This document shows, piece after piece, positions 40,505 to 49,613 of a stretch of 64,000 nucleotides of DNA. Made by a program: the position numbers and the translations under genes. Position 1 is the first letter of the stretch. Every line of letters begins with the position of its first letter. The notes under the pieces are model-generated. The model saw only the letters and a program-made list of their open reading frames with translations, did not search any database and had not been told where the DNA came from. The stretch lies in assembly GCF_003369915.1 (NCBI RefSeq), contig NC_046675.1, positions 12,772,001-12,836,000 on the forward strand, written 5' to 3'. Source of the DNA: Drosophila miranda. Lineage: Eukaryota; Arthropoda; Insecta; Diptera; Drosophilidae.

Positions 40505-41316
40505 TTAACAGTTTAAGGTCTCTTTTTCAGGGGAACTAACATCCAGCAACGGCTCTGATGTCATTTTCCAGTGCTCCAGCACGTAGGGCAAACGTTCGCT
40601 TGGGTCTGTGCTCCAATGATGCAAGCGGCATTTGAGCGTGGCCTGCTCCAATTTATTGATTGTTACGATGCAGTAAAAGTCTTTGCTTTCCTTCTTAAGA
40701 TCGGGTCCCTCAATGCGCTCCTTGGGCAGGGTTATGCAATCCTCTTTGCAATGGAAGCCGGCCTTGCGAAGCGAGGCTTTGATGTGCCACGGCTCGAGCA
40801 CCCACGGCTCATCCTTGTTCATAATCACAGCCAAGACAATGGACTCCAGCATGTTGACCGTCCGTTGGGCATAAGCCGAGCTGTGCTTCACTGCCGACTT
40901 CTCGGCCTCTGTCTTCGCGTACTTGGCAACATTCTCGGGCGTTTTGTAGGCCGCCAGTCCCGGCAGCAGCAATTTGTTGTAGACGAAATGGGGCTTCATG
41001 GACACAACGTCGCCCTTGTCGCCGACACCTTCGACAAAGGTCTTCAGGACTACTTCCATGTTGGGCCGCTTCTTCACTTGCGTGTCCTCTACCAGCTCAT
41101 AGATGAAGTGTTTGGCCCGCATACGCCGGGGCTTCTCGTTGGTTTTGTGCAACAGCGGTTCATATTTTCGTTTCAGGATGAACGTGGTCTGCAAACGAAA
41201 AGTTTTGAATGAAGGAGCCCCTCCTCGCTGGCGACATTACTTACCCGGACCTGCTGCTGCAGGCTGGTTGCACTTTTCAGCAGATTTAACTGTGTTACGC
41301 AGATATTTTTCAGCAT
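40505..41316 (-). CDS. mRpL9: Mitochondrial large ribosomal subunit protein bL9m
   Basis: Two exons, 41316-41245 and 41188-40505, in phase 0, giving 251 residues. The start MLKNICVTQLNLLKSATSLQ looks like a mitochondrial import sequence. The bL9 signature lies in the body: VEGVGDKGDVVSMKPHFVYNK followed by LLPGLAAYKTPENV, the usual L9 N-domain pattern of GD-K/V-V-x-P-x-N-x-L-P-GLA. It belongs to the mitochondrial 39S subunit. The upstream stretch near 41,390 contains GGCAGCCCTG. Confidence 0.93.
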
Positions 41317-41486
41317 ATTTCTCGTGTTTACAACTTAACAGTAGCGCGTTTTCTGGCAACGCCTTACGTAAGCTATTTGATAGATATGGCAGCCCTGCAG
41401 TTGCTCTATTTGGCGCGTAATTTGTTTATAAGATTTATTTACAATTTACAATTTAAATGTGGTTTACAATTACACTTACACAACAT

Positions 41487-42996
41487 TTATGGCTCAATTG
41501 TATTTTGGATCCAGTCAACGTATTTGCCCACGAGCGTGTACACTCCTGGCCAGCCCGCCAGGCCGCAGGGCGTGGGCCCGAACGAAACCACGCCCGCCAA
41601 GAAATAGTATGTATTTACTTTGTTTGTGTCCAGGCCTATCAGCGGACCCCCGGAGTCACCGCGACACGAGTCGATGCCCTCTTTGCCGCCTGCACACATC
41701 TGTGTGTCCTCCAGCATTATGTCCTGACGGTTGTACACGGCCTGGCAGTCGTCCATTCTGGTCCCTTCCACGGCAGCCTTGAGCTTCAGATTGCTGGAGG
41801 ACATCTCTTCCGTCTTTCCCCAGCCAGCCACATCCATGGTAATGCCATCAAACGTGGCTGAGCGCAGATTCACGTCCAGGGGCAGGCAAATGGGGCGCAC
41901 AAAGTCGGTGTACTCCACTTGGTTGCCCAAACGCAGCAAAGCAATGTCGTTAACCTGGTTTTTAGAGCTGGGAATGTAGGAGGGATGTGGTATAGTCCGC
42001 TCGACAGGCACATCCAAGTGCGCAGGGGCACAGTCCTTCATGCCCCGTACGTCCAACTCGCAGTCGGGATCGGTGGCGGTGTCCCACTCGCCCAGGCGCA
42101 CACCAGTCAGTCGCCAGTCGGCGGGCAGCGCCTTACCATTGACACAGTGCGAGGCCGTCACCACATACCGAGTGCTGATCAAGGAGCCACCGCAATGATG
42201 GCCTTTTTTGCCGGCGGCTACGGAATAGAAAAAATGAAAAGAGGAATGAAATGAAATAAGGCGTCGGACGTATCTTAGGCACTCACTCTTGGTGTATTCT
42301 ATTAATGCCATCCAGGGGAACTCGTCGATTTTGGTTCGGACGCCACCGTAAATACGATTGGACAACAGATTGCCGCATTGGCCGGGCAGCGGCAGCAGAT
42401 TGCTATTGGTGATGTTTGGTTGGACCGATTGCTGCATCGTGGTCGGGCTGGTGTCCCGGTACCTATCCAGGCAGCAGATCAATACCTTACCGTTCGTATA
42501 GCCACACTGGCTGCGACTGAGGTAGAGTCTGTCGGTGTCACGCAGCGGGCTGGTCGTCAGCACGCCATAGAGATATTTGCAATCCTCCAGATGTATGCAC
42601 AGGGCCCGTTCCCGATTGGGCGTAATGCATCGCCCATAGTTGGGCACTTGGGTGGCCTCATTGGGGAAATAGAACTCTGGGGGGCAAATGATTAAACACT
42701 GTGTGTAATTTAGTCTGAATTGAGCAAAAATGCATATCTAATTCCAAAAATAAACAACAATTCCGTTTGGCAAACAGCCTCTGAATATCTAACAACTATT
42801 AGCATTAGATTTAGATATATAGGCAATGGAACAGGTTTTGGGGTTTCAGAAGACATGTGAAGGCCCAGAGCACAAGCCAATCAGTAGTATGTACTTCCCT
42901 CCACTCTACCTTCTTCAATGTTTACTTACGACCTAACACGGCTGACAAGTTTGCTAAAATCCCACAAATAAAACAGATGTACTCTGTTTTGAACAT
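41487..42996 (-). CDS. ea: Easter, clip-domain trypsin-like protease of the dorsal-ventral pathway
   Basis: Three exons: 42996-42930, 42676-42287 and 42217-41487, giving 395 residues. The secretion signal is in exon 1 (MFKTEYICFICGILANLSAV). The clip domain spans about 39-91 (RCITPNRERALC...GKVLICC). The activation site is NR|IYGG at residue 130/131. The trypsin domain follows: ASHC histidine, NDIALLRL aspartate and CRGDSGGP serine, with Asp two residues before that Cys as in trypsin-like specificity. The C-terminus is WPGVYTLVGKYVDWIQNTIEP. In the embryo Easter is cut by Snake and then processes Spaetzle, the Toll ligand, in the perivitelline space (established for D. melanogaster). The 69 bp intron before AGKKGHHCGG stays open in one frame, so a naive frame would include about 22 false residues. 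Confidence 0.95.
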
Positions 42997-43350
42997 TTTT
43001 CATGTAGTGTCTGCCTCGCTTAATCCTTTCTCAAGACGTCGTCGATTGATATCGCAGCTTGGGGCAGCTGATATCAAAATAAACACCGCGATAATGGGGG
43101 CTGATCTTCAGCTGCGAATAAAATGAGATGACTAAAACGGAATTCCCGTGGAGCAGTGCGGAGCGGCCCAAAGCGAAGCTTTGCGTGAGCTTTGATCGGA
43201 AGCTTTTGCTCTCGCTATAAAATTCGTATCAGGTATAAAGACTATTGATTTAATCTCGGTTTTTTATGATCGCTAAAATTATACTTCTACACTGTAGACT
43301 TTGGCATTGAAAGAAAGCTTTGGATGGACGCCTCCCATTGTTGCAGCTGG

Positions 43351-46300
43351 TCAGGTATTGGGCGTCCTGCTGATGCTCCTCTGAATCCAGTCCGAAAAGC
43401 TGCTGACCAACGTGTAAACACCCGGAATTGTGGTAACACCACACAAAGTCGGTCCAAAGGCCACAATGCCAATGAGCGTATAGCGTCCATTGATGGCCAA
43501 CAGGCCAGAGGTGCCATCGTCCATGAACGGCCCACCGCTGTCTCCACGGCACACGTCATTCATCGGCTGGCCCTGGGCACACAGGTGACTGGGTGTGATC
43601 ACAATCGGCTGCTGGAAGTTCTCGCTGAGAGTGGCATACGCAATCGCACAGCTGGTGGTGTTCACTATGGGCAGCCGAATAAACCGCACCGTGGATGATG
43701 TCGAATTGGTAGAGATGTTACCTGAAATTACGAATATGCTTGAATCATCGTAGGCTTTGCATTTCCCTGTTGTGGTACACCTATTCCAGTCAACTGGTAA
43801 ATCCAGTCAAATCGAACGTGTGCCGTTCGATGCTAAAGCGACAATATCTGTATTAAAAAACGAACCCACACAGATACCAAAGCATATTACGACCTTGTTT
43901 CAAGACATACCTTCCGAATTCGAAGTGCTCCAGCCGGCGGCAACTCCCGTTTGCCCAATCAGCCTATTCCCGAGTGTCTCAGTGCTGTTCAAAGGTAAGC
44001 AAATGGGCGTAAAGGTACCTGAGGGGACGATAAAGTTAGTGGAGTGGCAGACATGGGGGATGGGATGGATGCACTTACTAGCCGTACTGTTGAGCCGCAG
44101 CAGAGCAATGTCGTTGGCATATCTGGGCTGGTCGAAATTCGGGTGCACCAACACTTGGTCGATGGCAAACAGATTGGAGGCATCCTCCGCATTGGCCGGT
44201 GCATCGCCGAGCCGCACATGGGATCTGGGAGTGGGGTAATAGCTGCATTAGAATGGGCGGGAGGCTTATCCCTTGCCAAAACACTTACACTTCCAGGTCT
44301 CCAACCAGGTTAACCACACAATGGGCGGCTGTCACAACATAGTTGCTGGCGATCAGCGATCCCGAGCAGCGGAAGCTGATGCGGCTGCTGCCTGAAATAG
44401 TTTTTGGAATGGATGATTCATGCGATTTCTTCTCATTCAACAGCGCCCTATCGATAATGGAGAAAAAAGGGTGTCCCTGTGCGCCAGACGGAAAACAGTC
44501 GGACGCTTGTAATGCTAATGGGCATCCTTCCCAAGGATCCGGACAACACGTTTCACAGAATGGCGGCCCACCCGCTGGCCGTCGTCCGCCATGCGGCCCA
44601 GGTCCACCCATGGGCCGTCGGGGGCGGTGCGGACCAGACCCATGTGGAGAACAACTGTGTCCGATTAGCAAGTCAGGTGGTGCTGGAGGTGCTGGTACCT
44701 CTGGCCGTAGACTACGTGGTCCTGCAGATGAGCTAGATGATGACCGGGTTGTTGCCTTTGGACCTGATGGTGGATATGGCGTTGGCCCGAACGGAGAGCG
44801 TTACGGTGATCCTGTCGGTGTTCGTGGCGGTAAACCTGGCACTGGTCCTGATGGTGGCAGCGGTGGATACGGCGGCGGTCCAACTGATGCTTCTGGCAAA
44901 GGCATTGACAGCGGATTTGGCGCCGGTTCTGGCAAAGGCTACAACAATGGTCGAGGCGGTGGCCCAGGCACAGGCACAGGCACTGGGAGCGGATATGGTG
45001 AAGCTCCTGGCCAAGGACCTGAGAGTCGTACTCTGGGCTTCGGACAAGGCCCAAATCCCAAAAGAGAAGAAACAGCATTACCTGGAGGCCGCTTGTCCAT
45101 GGCCATAGCTGTGGGGCTCTTTGCCGTAGGAGTCGCTTCGACCATCAAGCTAGGAGCTTTGGCCAACGAGATGGGCTAGGATCGCTAGCAGGGGTTTATT
45201 ATATTTAAAAGTTTGCAACAAGGACGACAACAAGTTTACACAATATCCAGGACACAATTAATCCAAGCATCACTTACAAGCAGGCGCTTATGTTTGCCAT
45301 TCAAATTCTAAATTAGAGCAGTTCCAAGGAGTTTACGTGTGTCCTTTACTTACTTCTGTTTCTGTAGGCGATCCTAGCCAACCATGGGTATTGTCCTGCA
45401 GTGGCCTGTTCTCCTCCAAGCAATCGGCTTTCGATGCTTATTCCGCAGGAGGACACTTTCGCAGGAACAGCAGTAGGAGAAGCAGACGTGGTGGTTGACG
45501 GCAGGGCCGTGGTAAAAGGTGCCAAGGGTGGACCTTGACTCACGTCTGTGCTGGTCTCCTGTTCCCCGCCATGTCGCAGGAAGCGCAAGTCCCCGGGAAA
45601 CACGATAGGCTTGTCCTCTGGGGCAGGACGCGGCGAGTGCCAATCGTTACTGCCATGGTCGATGTCGTAGTGGAATGAGTGACCGCTTCCACTGCCAAAG
45701 CGATGATCATAGAACTCTGGATCCACTGGCTGGGGACAGTTTCTTTGCTCCTTGAAGTCCCAGTAGTCGTGCAGATTCATTTCTGTTTCGTCCTGGCCAA
45801 AGGCAGGCGGAGACAGACGACTGTCGCCCCAAATCCAGCGCTCGTCCGGTGGGGCAAAACGTAGCATGCGCATGGGCCTGACCGTGGACTCATGGCGGTG
45901 TCGACTTTGGTGCTGGCTCTGAGGGCAGCAGACCAGGGGATCGATTCCTTCAAAGCCACAGCCTGCCGCGTGTACCTTCGCAAAGACAGCGGCCCGCTCT
46001 TCCGGCTGATGATGCAGCAGAAGACGGGTGAAGGCAACGCACTCTTTGATCCGGATGCAGTTGCAAGCTCGCAAACTGGCACACCCGAAATCGGCTGAAA
46101 CGAGAACAGGCTTACTCAACGCTTACTCCGGCCAAGGTCGATGTCGGCCAGCGCCAAACCAGAAGTGACCCGTCTCCCGCAGCACGGCGGCAATTACTCA
46201 CACACTCACTTTTTGGCTACGTTTTCGCGGTTTATTGCCCTTCGTTTTGCGGCGCTGGCCGAGCACATTTGCTGCTACTGGGAATTTCTAGCCATTGGCC

Positions 46301-46496
46301 GTGACCCACAAAGCGCGCTGTTCTTTAATTGGATTCAATTCCCTTTTCCGAACGAACATGCGTTCGCTTCTAGAGTCTTTTATATCGCACGCACGCACGC
46401 ACATGAAAACTTTAAATAGTTACTAAGATACTCACATCGGAGGAGGCACAGAGTGCAGCACAATAGGCAGATGAGTTTCGCAAGCTGTTGACGCAT
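43351..46496 (-). CDS. Secreted clip-domain serine protease with a long linker
   Basis: Six exons: 46496-46436, 46094-45354, 44391-44289, 44224-44079, 44018-43911 and 43721-43351, phases consistent, giving 509 residues. The signal peptide is MRQQLAKLICLLCCTLCLL. A clip domain follows at about 25-70 (CIRIKECVAF...DPLVCCP). A linker of about 170 residues comes next, rich in His, Pro, Ser and Thr. The activation site is SR|LLGG near 244/245. The catalytic triad is complete: TAAHC, NDIALLRL and CRGDSGGP, with a specificity-type Asp before the Cys. It is likely an extracellular cascade protease of the Toll or melanisation kind, by analogy with its neighbour Easter; the substrate is unknown. I do not know its D. 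melanogaster name. Intron 2 (about 960 bp) contains an open frame on the other strand. Confidence 0.88.
44457..45179 (+). CDS. Candidate nested glycine-rich protein, function unknown
   Basis: An uninterrupted 240-codon frame on the opposite strand, wholly inside intron 2 of the clip protease. It starts MEKKGCPCAPDGKQS, then has a Cys/Gly/Pro-rich part (CGPGPPMGRRGRCGPDPCG). A long glycine-rich part with regular GPDGG/GPNG/GSGKG spacing follows, and the protein ends in a hydrophobic stretch (LSMAIAVGLFAVGVA) before GALANEMG. The frame is open further upstream to 44343, overlapping protease exon 3 antisense. A biased low-complexity frame can stay open by chance. The intact length, C-P-G clusters and terminal hydrophobic segment make a real gene plausible. 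The Cys-Gly-Pro part slightly recalls the Mst(3)CGP sperm-tail family; this is only a resemblance. Confidence 0.45.
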   Translation: MEKKGCPCAPDGKQSDACNANGHPSQGSGQHVSQNGGPPAGRRPPCGPGPPMGRRGRCGPDPCGEQLCPISKSGGAGGAGTSGRRLRGPADELDDDRVVAFGPDGGYGVGPNGERYGDPVGVRGGKPGTGPDGGSGGYGGGPTDASGKGIDSGFGAGSGKGYNNGRGGGPGTGTGTGSGYGEAPGQGPESRTLGFGQGPNPKREETALPGGRLSMAIAVGLFAVGVASTIKLGALANEMG

Positions 46497-47273
46497 TTCG
46501 TATTTTTTGTCAATCACTGATCGGAATCGAATGAATCTGTGAGCTGCCGCGAACACAACGTTTCCCGTCGATGTGCGAAATTGAAATAAATTGGTTCAAT
46601 CTGTGAGCTTACATATCTTATTTCCATTTTCATTTCCATTTCGATTTCAATGTGGGGCGACAATCACAACAAAAAGAGAACACGAAAAAGCCAATTATCA
46701 AGCCATAAACTTAATTTAGACAAAAGAACGGCCGCTGCCCAAAACATCGCTCGGCAGGCAGCCTGCAGCGGCGTCTGAAGCAGGCAAAGACATTGCCGGC
46801 AAAAGCTGAGTAACCGGAGCCAAGAGCCAAGAGAACCGAACTAAACATATTTCAGTGCGTTTCCCGCGCCAAACTTGGAACCAAGTCTGCAGAATAGGAT
46901 AGAATGCGTTCGCCATTGGCATTGGGGGGAACTTCTCAAATGAGCTCTTCTCGTGTATTTTATCTGTATGTGTTTAGTTTACAGTTGATGGATGCGCTTA
47001 GGATAGTTGATGAAAAAAATACGCACAAACTTAGAAATGGAATGTGAGCAGGATTATGTGACCCCAAAGTCGTTGGTTAGCTTGTGCTTTAGAACAGTAG
47101 ATGTTCGGATTAGTTTTGCTTATCTCATAGAAGTCGCGAACGGCAGAACTTACATAACTAGAAATGCATGTTGTAGAATGGAATGTCATACGACTAAAAA
47201 TACTTAACTACTCATTAGGCCTTCGCATTATTTGTTCTGGTTTGTCTCGGGAACAAGAAAGCACTCTGTGCAT
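46497..47273. other. Intergenic stretch between the protease and the DUF4508 gene
   Basis: It holds the upstream region of the clip protease and the 3' flank of the C14orf119-like gene, both on the minus strand. No coding segment was found. It is the likely boundary between the two conserved gene blocks. Confidence 0.45.
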
Positions 47274-48181
47274 CTATGCCACCGGGGGTATCACCTCGGG
47301 AGAGGCTACCGAGACTGTAACGTTATTCTCGACCTGTTCTACAGGTTCGACGCTCGACTGGGGCTGGGGATGGGGCTGGGGATGGGGCTGGGGTTGGGGC
47401 TGGGGCGATGGCGATGGAGACGTCGAGGGCGATGTATTCACCGCACTGGTTGTCACCGTAGCCGATAAATAATGGCCATTTACATCAGCATTGCAATCGT
47501 CGCCAGCAGACGCACGCTGCTCATTGTCGTCCTCGTCGTCGTCATCAACTGGCGTTTCTTGACGCAATACCGCTGCTAAATGGTTATCATTATCTGCTTC
47601 TGCCTCCACCGCCTGGTTGGGGGCCGGAGCCTCGAGAGACGCCGCATCTGCTGCTGGAGCCGCTGCTGGAGTTGGCACAGCAGCTGCGACTGCAGCAGGC
47701 TGCTCCAGTTCGATGTCTTCGCCCGCTGCTGCTCCATTTTCATTTAAATGAACGGCTACGTCACCATTGTGCACGCCGCCATGGTGCCCCTTTAGCTCAT
47801 TGATGATCTTTTCCCCCACTTTCGAGTCGATTTCGTTGATCTTTTCCTGCAGCTGGCATTTGAACTCGATCGGCCACTTGGGGCTCCATTCACGAAACAG
47901 CTTAATCTGTTGACAATGCACAGTTAGATTGGGCTGCTGGTCGCCGGGGCTGGGAACTTTCTAATACTTACACGACACTGGAACAAGCTCATGGGCTTGT
48001 CCTGCACGCCTGCGGTTGCCAAGGCGTTTACAATGCCATTCACATGTACACTGGAGCCTCTGGTTAGGTATTCCACAAACACATACACAAAGTCGTCGCG
48101 CTGCAGCTCGCTCCACTCGTGAAACCATTGAATAATGTAACGGAATTCCCCGTCTATTGATAGATTGCTCATGGACATCAT
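47274..48181 (-). CDS. C14orf119-like (DUF4508) protein with a low-complexity C-terminus
   Basis: Two exons, 48181-47972 and 47906-47274, in phase 0, giving 280 residues. The first 110 residues match the human C14orf119 pattern of two W-rich helical units: FRYIIQWFHEWSELQRDDFV and SLFQCRIKLFREWSPKWPIE. The human protein is about 140 residues, so the fly one is doubled by a disordered tail. The tail is Ala/Pro-rich (about 160-195), then acidic (DDDDEDDNEQ), then a Pro-Gln/Pro-His/Pro-Ser dipeptide array. A role is not known. The gene starts with two close in-frame Met codons; the first was used. Confidence 0.85.
47355..47407. repeat. G-run array coding for a Pro-Gln/Pro-His dipeptide repeat
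   Basis: Eight runs of four G on the plus strand, each separated by 2 bases (CT, AT or TT), form a regular 6-bp period. On the minus strand it codes the PQPQPHPQPHPQPQ tract of the DUF4508 protein. Confidence 0.85.
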
Positions 48182-49161
48182 TTACGTTTGATTACGCGTC
48201 TGTTTCCCACGATATTGCACCCCCGCACTCGCTCACAATCACGGGCTTGATACTTTTCAATTGCAATGATGCGCTGGATTGAACTGAGCTGGGACTGTTT
48301 CTGGTGCTGCTTGCCACTGCAATGCCACACTCAACTATACTATACTCTGCTGCTCAGCGCCTCCAAAGTTTCTATACCAACAATAAAACCCGTTTCTAAG
48401 TTTTCTCGCAGCTCCGCTTTGTATAAATCCGACTCAAGTCAGCTGTTTGCACGATATCGTTATCGACGAGCTGCACCTGTAGTAAGACGTCTCAAATAAG
48501 CATAAATCAACGAAATAAGAAAACAGATATTAAATAAAACATTTATTCAAATGTTTAGCCGTTAGAGTTAGCATTACTGACTAGATTATTGCTTTTGTCG
48601 TGTAGAGAATTTCATATCGATATGATGTTTCAAAGCACCAGTGCTGCCGATTACGCTCTTTTTCCGTCAGATCTGGCTTTTTTTGACGACCATATGCGGG
48701 AATTCTGGATTTTTATAAATGTGTTTCGCTTTTTTTCAGCTTTTTTGCTACCGATTACATAAAGTGGCCGGTTCATCATTATTTTTTCACGATAGTTGCC
48801 AATACCACCACTAGTTTAACAGATAATTTAGAAATTCTAAAACTTTTTTTTACTATTTTTCGTCAACAAAATCTTGTGCTCAAAGAAAAATGGAATTGGC
48901 AAAATTTTCGATTACCCTAAAGATAAAAATATTCATAAATTGAATGCAAATATAGCGATATTAATTTAATTAATTAATTAAATATCAGCGACAGCACCAT
49001 GTTTTCGAGGCTTACATCTTATAAAGATTCTGGTAAAAGCAGCTGATTTTTTGACATGACAGCTGTTGCACTGCAAATGCTATCATTGCCGCAGATATTG
49101 AGCGGGTTTAAGCCAGGTTAATCTGGATAAGACAAAACTAAGGAAATCCATGAAAGGATAT

Positions 49162-49231
49162 TACACTTAATTCTGTTTTTACATGGTAGATTGGTTCCTG
49201 AAAAAACTGTGTAAAAACAGAATTAGGTGTA
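49162..49231 (+). repeat. 22-bp inverted repeat (hairpin) with 26-nt loop
   Basis: The arms at 49162-49183 and 49210-49231 are complementary at 21 of 22 positions. The single mismatch would be a G-U pair in plus-strand RNA. No known element was recognised. Confidence 0.7.
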
Positions 49232-49247
49232 CTAGTTTTTACTGTAG

Positions 49248-49380
49248 GTGTACTGTTGGCTACGAGGTGCCACATAATTACATAAGCATAATTGGTACGA
49301 CCTTGTCGTACGATGCGAATCAGAAGATAGCCCCCAAAGAGCTGGATGAGTTAATGAAAATAATACAAAATACATTTTAA
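49248..49380 (+). pseudogene. Orphan coding-like fragment, possible gene remnant or terminal exon
   Basis: After an acceptor-like TTTTTACTGTAG, one frame reads TVGYEVPHNYISIIGTTLSY and then ends ...KELDELMKIIQNTF with a stop. The composition looks like a real protein end. I do not recognise it, and no partner exon was found upstream. It could be a decayed duplicate of a gene elsewhere, or chance. Confidence 0.3.
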
Positions 49381-49504
49381 ATATCACTTTAATATAAAAT
49401 TGTTAACACCATTATTTACGATTTTATTTAATTTTTTTTTTAAATTTTCAGCTTTTTTCGTTTTTTTCAAGTTAGAAACAGCTTTTATTTCTGATAAAAG
49501 TTGG

Positions 49505-49522
49505 CAGCACTGCACAGCACTA
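49505..49522 (+). promoter_or_regulatory. Two core-promoter motif-7-like sites upstream of PpD3
   Basis: CAGCACTG at 49505 and CAGCACTA at 49515 both fit the fly CAKCNCTR promoter motif. They lie about 100 bp before the PpD3 ATG. Confidence 0.4.
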
Positions 49523-49613
49523 GCAGTATTCAACCTGTCGTTTGCCAACATTGCCTTTGAACATTTTCAGACAGTAAATAACTTTTAGAAAATCACTTAT
49601 TACAACAAAAGAT

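Larger units (their letters stand above)
48182..49613. other. Intergenic region upstream of PpD3
   Basis: Divergent upstream DNA of the DUF4508 gene and PpD3. It contains a TATCGATA at 48615-48622, an AT-rich stretch with TTAATTAATTAATTAA near 48964, an inverted repeat at 49162-49231 and an orphan open frame at 49248-49380. Confidence 0.5.

Noticed and set aside
44665-45078. His/Gln-rich minus-strand frame in the protease intron
   Set aside because: Shadow of the glycine-rich plus-strand frame; composition follows from Gly codons read backwards.
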